Assembly: GCA_003265885.1 (NCBI GenBank)
Contig: QFBQ01000031.1
Span: 1-18,446, forward strand
Direction of reading: 5' to 3'
Length of the DNA: 18,446 bases
Source of the DNA: Candidatus Marinamargulisbacteria bacterium SCGC AG-343-D04
GTDB lineage: Bacteria; Margulisbacteria; Marinamargulisbacteria; GCA-2716485; GCA-002719695
This document shows positions 9,690-17,503 of this stretch, in pieces. The notes under the pieces were generated by a model that was not told the origin of the DNA, ran no database searches, and worked only from the letters and a program-made list of their open reading frames with translations. The first letter of the stretch is position 1, and each line of letters opens with the position of its first letter. The translations under genes and the position numbers were made by a program.

Positions 9690-10388
9690 CTATCTAGGAT
9701 AATAAGGAATCTTAACAATGCAAACTGGATTACCGACTTCCCCTCCGAAGTCTCCCGAAGTAGAAGAAAAAATTCTTGCCGTGTCAAAATGAAAATCTAC
9801 ACCTGCCCCCTGATACTTTCTTTTTCCAGGTTCTTTGCCATTACCACATTCTCTTTTATTAAGTACTTTTATAAATGTATCATTTTTTAATAACTCTTCT
9901 ATTTTGTGGAAATCTTCTTCTTGTACACCTTTGATTGACACATATAAAGCACCTACTGCACAACTCGTAGATTCCAACTTTTCAGGATAAACACAAGGTT
10001 CTTTTTGTTTTTGAAATGTTTTCTCAAGATATCCTTTCAACAAGCCCAATTTCTCTTGTAAGTAACATCCTAAAGAAGACTCTAAAAATGTCTCGGGCCC
10101 CTTCGCTCTTTGTTCACATCTATATGCTCCATTTACGGAACCAGGAAGATGCTTATCGGATTCTGGATCAAAGCTCGACTTTCTCCTTTTCCTTTTCGTT
10201 GCACCCTCACCAGGGCGTTCCTCTTTTTTATCAGGACTTCCTGGAGAAGTGTGAGTAGTAAAAGCAGAAATAGAGTCAGCACGAGAAAAGGGGAATGGAG
10301 TTCTAGGTCTAGGGGTAGATCGAAAAGATGCAGTTCCATCAGCTGTTAGACCACTCAAATCGCATACCCTCTTTTTTGATTCAAACAC
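9690..10388 (-). CDS. Orphan protein with NLS-like cluster, candidate effector
   Basis: I do not recognise this 232-residue protein. Residues 1-80 are low-complexity, rich in Ser, Thr, Pro and Arg (TPRPRTPFPFSR at 25-36). They contain a basic cluster KRKRRK at 65-70 that matches a monopartite nuclear localisation signal. Residues about 95-230 look folded and mixed alpha/beta, with a helical stretch (LQEKLGLLKGYLEKTFQKQK), six cysteines across the protein, and a C-terminal Gly/aromatic-rich segment ending KIPYYPR. No membrane segment or signal peptide is seen. The predicted start is a GTG directly after a hairpin palindrome, without a Shine-Dalgarno; a later start is possible. It sits alone between the rRNA unit and ykgJ, with its own terminator. 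The domain layout (disordered basic head, folded tail) suits a host-targeted effector, which is inference only. Confidence 0.65.
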   Translation of the reverse strand: MFESKKRVCDLSGLTADGTASFRSTPRPRTPFPFSRADSISAFTTHTSPGSPDKKEERPGEGATKRKRRKSSFDPESDKHLPGSVNGAYRCEQRAKGPETFLESSLGCYLQEKLGLLKGYLEKTFQKQKEPCVYPEKLESTSCAVGALYVSIKGVQEEDFHKIEELLKNDTFIKVLNKRECGNGKEPGKRKYQGAGVDFHFDTARIFSSTSGDFGGEVGNPVCIVKIPYYPR

Positions 10389-10408
10389 ATGATATTGTAA
10401 AATATCAT
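10389..10408. repeat. Palindrome at the start of the orphan gene
   Basis: ATGATATT and AATATCAT form perfect 8-base arms around GTAA, ending exactly one base before the predicted GTG start on the minus strand. A -10-like TATGAT overlaps one arm. It could be an operator or an RNA hairpin occluding the start. In AT-rich DNA an 8-base arm alone is only modest evidence. Confidence 0.45.
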
Positions 10409-10442
10409 ACCAAATTTTTTAAATAATTAACAGGTAATTATA

Positions 10443-10473
10443 CTAAAAAAGAGCTATGACATGTTGCTCTTCT
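10443..10473 (-). terminator. Possible terminator after the ykgJ-like gene
   Basis: On the minus strand AAGAGC (10471-10466) pairs with GCTCTT (10454-10449), with an 11-base loop, and the second arm runs into TTTTTT. It lies about 70 bases after the ykgJ-like stop and just upstream of the orphan gene. The stem is short. Confidence 0.45.
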
Positions 10474-10541
10474 TCACTATTCTATGGCGTTAAGGATTTC
10501 AATGATCAGATAGTTAAAAATTAGAAAACAATAAAAGCTAA

Positions 10542-10916
10542 TCATTCAAAAGCCTTAGCCAAACCCGGACAATGTCGAATCTCTTTCATCAATAACTCTT
10601 CTGAAGACCAAATATGATCCCAGTCCGGATAAGTTCTGCATGCTTTTGGTCTCTGCTCATATACCTTACACCGACTCTCTTCATCCAAAAAACACTGAGG
10701 CCTAAACGTAGGGGTAGACACCGCATCCCACCCTTCAGACCTAACAACATAATCTCTACGAAAATCAATTCCCAACATCTCCAACTGCTTTGCCATCGCC
10801 TCAATATCATGACGCTCTACATAGACATACCCTGGATAACGACAACAATTGCCACTTCCCTGACATTTAAATGTAGCTATAATCTCTTTTCTTCTTTTGA
10901 CCATAGAACTACCCAT
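10542..10916 (-). CDS. YkgJ-family cysteine-cluster protein
   Basis: This small cytoplasmic protein belongs to the YkgJ/UPF0153 family, predicted to chelate iron or zinc through a cysteine cluster; the biochemical role is not established. Seen from the ATG at 10916 (124 residues): CQGSGNCCR early on, then CFLDEESRC, RPKACRTYP and a final CPGLAKAF, giving the spaced Cys pattern typical of the family. Start choice: AGGAG lies seven bases before the ATG at 10916. The frame is open upstream to 11039 but would then run into panB on the other strand and encode an unrelated hydrophobic stretch. It is divergent from panB with about 60 bases between starts and is followed by a weak hairpin terminator. 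Confidence 0.88.
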   Translation of the reverse strand: MGSSMVKRRKEIIATFKCQGSGNCCRYPGYVYVERHDIEAMAKQLEMLGIDFRRDYVVRSEGWDAVSTPTFRPQCFLDEESRCKVYEQRPKACRTYPDWDHIWSSEELLMKEIRHCPGLAKAFE

Positions 10917-10938
10917 CACATCTCTCCTACCTGGAAAG

Positions 10939-10967
10939 TTGTACTTCATTTCAATCAAAGTTACAAT
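10939..10967 (+). promoter_or_regulatory. Putative panB promoter
   Basis: Plus strand -35 TTGTAC (10939-10944), a 17-base spacer and -10 TACAAT (10962-10967). The predicted transcription start falls about 4 bases before the panB ATG at 10978. No Shine-Dalgarno precedes that ATG, so the message may be leaderless or nearly so. Confidence 0.45.
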
Positions 10968-10977
10968 ACCTCCTGCT

Positions 10978-11757
10978 ATGACTACTGAAACTCTGTTTAA
11001 ACAACTCAAAAATAAAGAAGAAAAAATAGCCATGATCACCTGCTATGACTTCCCCACTGCCAAAATCCTAGATCAGAACCACATCGACTGCATCCTCGTA
11101 GGAGATAGCCTCGGCACCAACATCTTAGGATACAACTCTGAAAAAGAAGTTACTCTAAACGATATCATCCACCACACCAAAGCCGTTAAACGCGGAGCCC
11201 CCAACTCCCTCATCATTAGCGACCTGCCCTACAACACCTACTCCTCCCCAAAAGAAGCTCTCAATACTGCTCAACAACTCATCAAAGCTGGTGCCAGTGG
11301 TATAAAATTTGAAGGTTTTTTTCCTGATATCCTCCAAATACTCAAGCAACATAATATCATCACCGTTTGCCACCTCGGACTTCTCCCTCAAACTGCCCAG
11401 ATTAAAAAACTTCAAAGTACGTCAAAAGAAGAAGTCAACGCTCTACTCCAACAAACCCTAGAATGTGAAAAATATGGCGCTGACGCCCTTATATTAGAAC
11501 TCATCCCCGAAGAAGCGGCCCAATTTATTACTGAAAAAGTGAATATCCCCACCATCGGAATCGGCGCTGGCAGATTTTGCGATGGCCAAGTTCAAATCAT
11601 CAACGACATTATCGGTTTTCCCCACCAAACATTTAAACATATCGCCCAATATGACAACGTAGAAAACAGACTCAATGCTACTATTTCTAGCTACATCCAC
11701 GATGTTAAAGAAAACACCCTACTCGATGAATCAAATAGCTTTCATATAAAACTCTAA
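10978..11757 (+). CDS. panB: 3-methyl-2-oxobutanoate hydroxymethyltransferase (PanB)
   Basis: PanB transfers a hydroxymethyl group from methylene-tetrahydrofolate to 2-oxoisovalerate to give ketopantoate, the first committed step to pantothenate and coenzyme A. From the ATG at 10978 the protein is 259 residues, near the usual 264. It starts like the family (KIAMITCYDFPTAKIL). The Mg-binding and catalytic residues are present in LVGDSLG, SDLPYNTY, KFEGFF and LILELIPEE, with the CHLGLLPQ and GIGAGRFCDGQVQI motifs. The stretch after HLGLLPQ (QIKKLQSTSKEE) is shorter and lacks the usual Gly-Tyr-x-Val-Gln-Gly segment. The longer frame from 10897 adds 27 unrelated residues over the ykgJ start and is unlikely. 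panC and panD are not adjacent. It converges with the next gene with only three bases between stops. Confidence 0.96.
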   Translation: MTTETLFKQLKNKEEKIAMITCYDFPTAKILDQNHIDCILVGDSLGTNILGYNSEKEVTLNDIIHHTKAVKRGAPNSLIISDLPYNTYSSPKEALNTAQQLIKAGASGIKFEGFFPDILQILKQHNIITVCHLGLLPQTAQIKKLQSTSKEEVNALLQQTLECEKYGADALILELIPEEAAQFITEKVNIPTIGIGAGRFCDGQVQIINDIIGFPHQTFKHIAQYDNVENRLNATISSYIHDVKENTLLDESNSFHIKL

Positions 11758-11760
11758 AAT

Positions 11761-12180
11761 CTATGAATTGGACAATTTCGTAAAAATGTCGGTCATAATA
11801 TCCATCATTGCTTTATTAACAAACCCATCATTTCTGTCTAAAATCTTTTTCAAATAGTTAAGATCCTTAGACTCCTCAGAATTAGTCAAACGAAATATTT
11901 CGAGTTTAACTTTTGGATCTAACTGAGCATTTCCTACATATCTCTGAAGATTGTTTTTAAACATCTCTAACCGCCTAATTAATTGAGCAGATAAAGCTTC
12001 ATCTGTAATATTCAAACAGCGATTTAGATATTCAGAAATTTCAGATTTATCCTTACACTGTAGTTCTTGACTATTTAAAAACCTAGATATTTCCATTGAA
12101 GTTAAACGTTTCTTCTTGAAGAGAAATAAAAATTGGTAACGACTTACTATCCTCCAGACAAGAAAGGTCTCTACTTTCAT
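11761..12180 (-). CDS. Small helical protein of unknown function
   Basis: I do not recognise this protein of up to 139 residues. The ATG at 12180 has no Shine-Dalgarno and gives a basic/aromatic N-terminus (FLVWRIVSRYQFLFLFKKKR). The internal ATG at 12096 would give a 111-residue, polar, almost wholly helical protein (SEISEYLNRCLNITDEALSA, then a long Asp/Lys-rich helix region ending MDIMTDIFTKLSNS). No membrane segment, signal peptide or catalytic motif is evident. Its stop is three bases from the panB stop on the other strand, with no terminator visible between them. It could be a regulator, an adaptor or a fast-evolving accessory protein. Confidence 0.55.
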   Translation of the reverse strand: MKVETFLVWRIVSRYQFLFLFKKKRLTSMEISRFLNSQELQCKDKSEISEYLNRCLNITDEALSAQLIRRLEMFKNNLQRYVGNAQLDPKVKLEIFRLTNSEESKDLNYLKKILDRNDGFVNKAMMDIMTDIFTKLSNS

Positions 12181-12554
12181 ATCTTAACATAACAAAAGAG
12201 CGCTAATTCTCAGTATCTAGTTTTATTTGACTTACATCTATTGTTTCTGCAAGAGCGATACGAGGATCATTAGCTGGATTTTATTTTGGGATCAAATTCA
12301 AAAAATAAAAATAATACTTAAATTTATCAATTAATTATTCAATAATTACATGCTAACATTAAAAAAAAATATGAAAAAATAAATAATAAAAAATAAGAAT
12401 TAGAGAAAAAATAAAAAAGAAAACAAAAACGTGTCACACCTCTCCTCCTACACCTATTTAGTCAAAGCATCTTTAAAAAGTTTGAAAATGATAAGAAAAT
12501 CAAAACATACTGAGTTCAAAATAGAAATAAAAAAATAAAAAAGGAACAAATAAA
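12181..12554. other. AT-rich intergenic region with an A-rich kinase leader
   Basis: No RNA gene or convincing ORF. From about 12361 to 12554 the plus strand is very rich in A and almost free of structure apart from one pyrimidine patch near 12439-12465 (CACACCTCTCCTCCTACACC). A 17-base palindrome TAATTATT-C-AATAATTA lies at 12332-12348. A TTGACT hexamer at about 12227 has no partner -10 at 17 bases. The kinase ribosome site AAGGA lies 9 bases before its ATG. I could not fix the promoter. Confidence 0.55.
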
Positions 12555-13943
12555 ATGAAATGCTGTAATACAAAAAGACCGCTAACTCCAATAATAGAAG
12601 CGCAAATTGGAGAAGGAAGCTTTGGAAAAGTTCATAAAGGATCTTACAAAGGTAACCCTTGCGCAGTAAAAGTGTCTGAGAGTTCAACTGCCAAGGCATC
12701 TATTGAACGAGAAAGCAAAATGCTTCAGTCCCTTTCAAAAAAAAATAATGCTCATGTCATAAAACTTTTAGGTTCAAATGGAAATACATTAATACTAGAA
12801 TTCATGAACTTGGGGGATCTAGAACAATATTTATTAAATAAGTCATTAAAAAGTCCTGAATTTAAATATCTAGCTCGCCAAATAGCTACTGGCCTGGAAT
12901 ATATTCATGGAAAAAAAATAGTTCACCTCGATCTTGCTTCAAGAAATATACTAGCTTCTAAAAAAAAAGGAGAAATAACGTTAAAAATCAGTGATTTTGG
13001 AGCTTCTGCAAGAACAGGAACTACTCATTCAAAAATACGTCACCCTCTAGATCTTAGAATTACATGCCCCTCTCTTTACACCAATTCAGAATCAGCTTTA
13101 GACAATCGCGCTGATATTTGGTCGCTAGGAATGCTCTGCATAGAAATGCTTCAACCTAACCCTAACACTCTCTTTAAAGAAGTGAATACAACTAAGTTAA
13201 TTGAACAACGAAGAAACAAAAATCCAAATTTCAATCCCTCAATACACCTACAAAAAGGTCATGACTCGTTACTTCCGGGGATCAAAAGCATGCTTTCTTT
13301 CACACCAGAGGAAAGGCCCTCTGCAAAAGAAATAAAGTCCGTATTGCCCCATGATAAAACCCCTCCAAACGGGGTCAATGAATTATTTGTCAAAGAAAGT
13401 ACAGATAAATCTTCAACCTCAGACGTAAAAAGAAGACGAAGAGAAAGCCAAAACCCTACTGACAACAAGCAAGCATTCAACATTGTTTATGGAAATGAAA
13501 CCATAGATATTCTGTTAACTGCTTCAGAAAGACAGGCGCTGTCTTCAAAAACAAAAGAAGACCAATTAGACTATCTGAAAAAACTACATCAAATAGATGA
13601 TGACGATTTAGAAGAACTCATCCAAGAAGATTTTCGTATAGAAGCCCCTATAACATACACTGTTCCAAGCGAAAAAAGACCCTCTCTTTATACACCTATA
13701 GGCAGAAATTCAAGTACTCTTCCTTCAACAATTGAAGAAGAAAGTCCAACCTCCATACCGGAACATCTCATAACTGAAAATACAAGAATTACAAGGCATT
13801 CTTCTCTAGGAAAAACATCCTCTTTTTCATCCTCAACTTCGTCTCAAGGCACTCTAGTAGAATACATCCCGCTAATAGAAACACAAAACGCTACGCCAAC
13901 TACCTACACCCCTATCCAAAACAGGAGAATATCTTTAGTCTGA
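12555..13943 (+). CDS. Eukaryotic-type protein kinase with basic Ser/Thr-rich tail, candidate effector
   Basis: This is a 462-residue protein kinase. Domain residues about 10-265: glycine loop GEGSFGKV (19-26), ATP lysine in AVKV (Lys39), likely alpha-C Glu53, catalytic loop HLDLASRN (124-131, Asp126, Asn131), DFG (147-149) and DIWSLG (187-192). All residues needed for catalysis are visible. The loop has Leu instead of Arg after His, and its D-LA-S-RN wording is closer to tyrosine-kinase (DLAARN) and TKL kinases than to bacterial PknB-type HRDIKP. Residues 266-462 are polar and disordered, with KRRRR at 292-296, a long acidic helix (DDDDLEELIQEDF) and a Ser/Thr-rich end. There is no transmembrane segment or PASTA domain, unlike PknB receptors. 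The N-terminus is MKCC. Good Shine-Dalgarno (AAGGA). Its stop overlaps the convergent exporter gene by 9 bases. I infer a secreted, host-acting kinase; substrate specificity is not predictable. Confidence 0.9.
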   Translation: MKCCNTKRPLTPIIEAQIGEGSFGKVHKGSYKGNPCAVKVSESSTAKASIERESKMLQSLSKKNNAHVIKLLGSNGNTLILEFMNLGDLEQYLLNKSLKSPEFKYLARQIATGLEYIHGKKIVHLDLASRNILASKKKGEITLKISDFGASARTGTTHSKIRHPLDLRITCPSLYTNSESALDNRADIWSLGMLCIEMLQPNPNTLFKEVNTTKLIEQRRNKNPNFNPSIHLQKGHDSLLPGIKSMLSFTPEERPSAKEIKSVLPHDKTPPNGVNELFVKESTDKSSTSDVKRRRRESQNPTDNKQAFNIVYGNETIDILLTASERQALSSKTKEDQLDYLKKLHQIDDDDLEELIQEDFRIEAPITYTVPSEKRPSLYTPIGRNSSTLPSTIEEESPTSIPEHLITENTRITRHSSLGKTSSFSSSTSSQGTLVEYIPLIETQNATPTTYTPIQNRRISLV

Positions 13944-16262
13944 CGCAGTAAATCTAAGTGTATCTATAGTTAACTTTTTAGTTTTAACCAACAACAAAGC
14001 TGGCAAAAATGACAAATCTATAATCAGCGCAAAAGACAAGATAAGCGCAACAAATCGTCCAAAATTTTGATTTGGAACAAAAGTCGCCATCATAAATACT
14101 GCAAAGGCAACTACCAACACCACTGTCGTTGTCAACAACGCAGGAACTGTATGTGTCATCACCTTCGCTATGGCAAGATCTGCACTATCTCCACTAACTC
14201 TATATTTACGATAATTACTTAAAAAATGAATCGTATCATCTACCGCTATACCTAAACATACACTTGCAACAATCACCGTTCCAATATCTAAAGGAACATC
14301 AAAAATAGGCAAGAAACTAGCTCCTACTATAATCGGCAACATATTCGGCAACATCGAAAATAATCCCATCTTGATAGAGTTCAAACCAAAACACAGCAAT
14401 ACCGAAATCAAAACAATAGCAATACCTAAAGACCGGATAAATGAGCTCACTACCAAACTATTATTACTCTGATACAATGGACCTTTCCCTGTCACAACGA
14501 CATTCAATCCCAAACGTTGTGCATAATCTTGAAACATATCAATATACTCAAGTGTTTCTTTAGAATCATGCAAGGTCCACATCGTCGTCATCCTTAATTT
14601 TCTAAAATCAACAGACACTCGGTCATTGATATCCAAGCCCTGAGGCAAACTCATCGTATACAAAAATAGTTGCTGCGCTACACTCTCTTTAGAATCTGGC
14701 AGACGATAAAATTGAGGATCATCTTGGTTCAATGTTTTATTCAATTTTTTCAATATATTCAACATTGATACCACTTTTGTGACATGACCATGCCCCTCTA
14801 ACCAGGACTGAAAAAGCTCGACTTTTTGTAAGAAAAGTGGATCCTTTATACCGTCAACCTCTCCTGAATCAATCATCATTTCAACCCCCATAGCTCCTCC
14901 GACCTTTTCCTCCATCAACGATGTCGCCAATGAAATGGGATACTTATCATCAAAATATTCAAAGGGATTAGAATTTACCACCACTTTAAATAGCATCATT
15001 ATCGACAATAATACTCCGACAATATAAAAAGAAATAATCTGCTTTCTATACCGATACAAAAATAGTGTAAAGCGTACCCCTGTTTTAGAAGGTGCTAAGA
15101 TTTTTTCTTGATCACTGTTTAATTGTTCTCCTTCTGCCTTCTTAAATGGTAATAACGCTAATAGTGGAATTAAGATTAAATACGTCAAAATCCAAGCAGA
15201 CAAAGTCCCAAACCCAGTCATAACCCCCATGTCCATGATATTGGGAATTTCCGCACCTAAAAAACTAAAAAACCCAAAAGCCGTACTTACACTAGTCAAC
15301 AACGTAGGCAATAAGTTCTTCTTAATTACAAAAAACATCAACTCTTCTTTGGTATCAAACTTTCTTAAAAATTGATTATACGTAACTAATATATGAACAA
15401 CTATTGAAATCGCAATTGCAATCATAAACTGAGGAATAATCGCCGTCACTACGTGTATCTTTATACCCAACCATCCGCCCCAACCCATCGTAACAAAAAT
15501 AGAGGCAAATACGATCAATAAACTTAGTAACACTCCCGTAATTTTACGTATCAAAAGATATAAAAATAAAACCATCATTAACAACACAATAGGAACCAAG
15601 CGTTTCATATCTGCCTGAGAACTATCTTGAAACGAATAGGTTAAAATGGGCATTCCGGTAGCCCGGATTTCATGATCTGTCTGAGCAGCATACTTTTCTA
15701 TTAATGAATACATTGCTTGAGAAACTTTCTGGTAATCTACCTTTTTAACCAACTGTGGTTTTAAACTTACATATATTATAGATGTGTCGCCCTGCTGATT
15801 AATCAAATACCCTTCCATCGTCGAATCTTTAATAGCCAAATCTCGTCTTAGCTGAAGAAATGCCTCATCTTCAACTACATCAGGAAATATAAAATCCTCA
15901 ACAAAAACCTCATCTTCTTCTGAATACACCCATTGATAGTTCGTTATGGAGTCAACTCGAATGACATCCGGTACCTTCCATAAATCTTCTGTTAACTGTC
16001 CAATAAGTCTTAAACTATCATCATCAAAAATGCCCGATGGCGAATGAACAGCCAAAATAGCTTTCTCATCACTACCAAATGTTCGCTCAAATTGATCAAA
16101 AATCTGCAATTTTGGATTATCTTCTGTAAACCACGTTCGATATCCAAAGTCAATCTGCAACTTTGATATCCCAAAACTAACCACACAACAAAAAAACACT
16201 CCCAATAATAATGCTTTTACAGGAGATCTTACTAAAAACTGAATAATTCTATCTACTATCAT
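13935..16262 (-). CDS. RND-superfamily exporter of the MMPL/Patched type
   Basis: This 775-residue inner-membrane protein has the duplicated RND layout. TM1 is at 13-33, with a periplasmic domain to about 215, then a block of five TM segments. A second half follows with TM near 410-430, a periplasmic domain, and five more TM segments to the end. The second half carries the hallmark GIAVDDTIHFL (Asp675-Asp676), while the matching place in the first half (IAIAISIVVHILVTY) lacks acidic residues, so proton coupling may rest on one half. Such monomer-size RND proteins (COG1033/HpnN-like) move lipids or other hydrophobic molecules across the envelope using the proton gradient. It is the last gene of a three-gene operon, five bases after the beta-barrel stop, and ends in a 9-base overlap with the kinase. 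Confidence 0.92.
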   Translation of the reverse strand: MIVDRIIQFLVRSPVKALLLGVFFCCVVSFGISKLQIDFGYRTWFTEDNPKLQIFDQFERTFGSDEKAILAVHSPSGIFDDDSLRLIGQLTEDLWKVPDVIRVDSITNYQWVYSEEDEVFVEDFIFPDVVEDEAFLQLRRDLAIKDSTMEGYLINQQGDTSIIYVSLKPQLVKKVDYQKVSQAMYSLIEKYAAQTDHEIRATGMPILTYSFQDSSQADMKRLVPIVLLMMVLFLYLLIRKITGVLLSLLIVFASIFVTMGWGGWLGIKIHVVTAIIPQFMIAIAISIVVHILVTYNQFLRKFDTKEELMFFVIKKNLLPTLLTSVSTAFGFFSFLGAEIPNIMDMGVMTGFGTLSAWILTYLILIPLLALLPFKKAEGEQLNSDQEKILAPSKTGVRFTLFLYRYRKQIISFYIVGVLLSIMMLFKVVVNSNPFEYFDDKYPISLATSLMEEKVGGAMGVEMMIDSGEVDGIKDPLFLQKVELFQSWLEGHGHVTKVVSMLNILKKLNKTLNQDDPQFYRLPDSKESVAQQLFLYTMSLPQGLDINDRVSVDFRKLRMTTMWTLHDSKETLEYIDMFQDYAQRLGLNVVVTGKGPLYQSNNSLVVSSFIRSLGIAIVLISVLLCFGLNSIKMGLFSMLPNMLPIIVGASFLPIFDVPLDIGTVIVASVCLGIAVDDTIHFLSNYRKYRVSGDSADLAIAKVMTHTVPALLTTTVVLVVAFAVFMMATFVPNQNFGRFVALILSFALIIDLSFLPALLLVKTKKLTIDTLRFTASD

Positions 16263-16267
16263 TTACT

Positions 16268-17503
16268 CTAAAAATAATACACCATATTCATAAAAATGTG
16301 ATCAGATTTTGCCAAAGATTGTAATCCGAGTCCATCTGAATGAGACTTACCCTGAACGACTTGAAATCCAATATCATACATCCATGCATCAAAAATCCTC
16401 CTCGTTAATGTAGAACTCAATATCATTTCATTCTTTCTCTCAACATCAACAATTACTGTCATCAACAACTCCGTACTCGAAACATCATTAAACATATACC
16501 TTCCCCCCAACAAAACATCCTGCTGAAATAATCCCAATGCGGCTCTTTCTTTCTGAGATACCCCTTGATAACTCTGAAATTCCAGCAAACTAGTCCACTC
16601 ATGCCCATTGTCAAAATATAAAGGCCTCTCTAATCCAAAGGCCCACTGAGAATGATCTGCCCTAGAAATAGGACCAAGCTGAGCATGATCTGCATCTGTA
16701 AAAGACCTAAATGACCATTCAGATTTAAACATATTATCCCCAAACAGCCATTGCACAGACCCTCCCACCTGATGCACATACAAATAATGAGACGTCAGTG
16801 TTGCAGTAGAGGGATCAAACACAAAAACAGGCTGAGATCTATCCACATGCCCCAACGCATGAATGCTCATATCTCCAAAACCACCCATCTTGTCTAAACG
16901 AAACGCATACTGAAACACATGTTTTTGTTCTGATAAAACATCCCCCGATGAATCATAAGCAGATACAGCCCCTATTGGAACACTCGAATATCGAAAACGA
17001 TTAGACCTAGACGGATACTCCGGAACCTTAAACACCGGCATCCAATACGCATTCAACACCCATGTACCTTTCATGTAACTCACATGCACCATAGGCTCTC
17101 CAAACATACGTGCCTGCTTAAAATCACTATCCCAATAGCGACTATTAATAACATCTACTGGATGAAACGCCTCTAGCGCAGCCCAATTTAGTTTTTTTAT
17201 CCCTCCTGAAAAAGTCCACGGGCCATGAAATAAACTACCATAAGCCTCTTCAATAATAACCACACCTCTAGACCTATCTTGTGTATCAACTTGAGAAAAA
17301 GAGGAAAAAACCCCCGTGTAATGATCTCCATCAAGTCTAGTTTGCAAACGAGCAACCTGACTCACCGCTGAATCATAGGTTATATCCAAAGAGTCTGAGT
17401 TAAAAAAACGTGAATGAGCACCAATGTACCCTTGATATGTCAAAGACGCTGATAACGATACCGCCATCAAAAAATAACATCCCCAAAACATACCGAACTT
17501 CAT
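16268..17503 (-). CDS. Outer-membrane beta-barrel protein of unknown family
   Basis: The protein is 411 residues from the ATG at 17503, whose first base is the last base of the LolA-like stop (TGATG). A signal peptide occupies residues 1 to about 20 (FGMFWGCYFLMAVSLSAS). The rest is a series of alternating-hydrophobic strands with many Tyr, Trp and Phe and short turns (SYMKGTWVLNAYWMPVF and MYDIGFQVVQGK types), and it ends in MVYYF. The C-terminal aromatic residue is the signal for BAM-mediated insertion. The size suits a barrel of about 16-18 strands. Similar genes next to MMPL exporters and LolA-like proteins are often annotated as DUF1302-like or alginate-export-like, but I cannot confirm a family. 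It is the likely outer-membrane exit or acceptor of the system. Confidence 0.78.
   Translation of the reverse strand: MKFGMFWGCYFLMAVSLSASLTYQGYIGAHSRFFNSDSLDITYDSAVSQVARLQTRLDGDHYTGVFSSFSQVDTQDRSRGVVIIEEAYGSLFHGPWTFSGGIKKLNWAALEAFHPVDVINSRYWDSDFKQARMFGEPMVHVSYMKGTWVLNAYWMPVFKVPEYPSRSNRFRYSSVPIGAVSAYDSSGDVLSEQKHVFQYAFRLDKMGGFGDMSIHALGHVDRSQPVFVFDPSTATLTSHYLYVHQVGGSVQWLFGDNMFKSEWSFRSFTDADHAQLGPISRADHSQWAFGLERPLYFDNGHEWTSLLEFQSYQGVSQKERAALGLFQQDVLLGGRYMFNDVSSTELLMTVIVDVERKNEMILSSTLTRRIFDAWMYDIGFQVVQGKSHSDGLGLQSLAKSDHIFMNMVYYF

Noticed and set aside
10133..10349. Leu-rich and plus-strand frames opposite the orphan protein gene
   Set aside because: Mutually overlapping frames without ribosome sites. 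The minus-strand 232-residue frame is longest, has a plausible terminator after it and shows a folded C-terminal domain.
10897..10977. Longer N-terminus for PanB starting at 10897
   Set aside because: The added 27 residues match nothing in the PanB family and would overlap the ykgJ-like start.
10917..11039. Longer N-terminus for the YkgJ-like protein, including a TTG near 10958 preceded by AGGAGG
   Set aside because: AGGAG seven bases before the ATG at 10916 is an equally good signal with a better start codon. The longer form would run through or into panB.
12454..12699. Minus-strand hydrophobic frame at the kinase start
   Set aside because: It is the reverse of the A-rich leader, so poly-Phe/Leu content is a composition effect.
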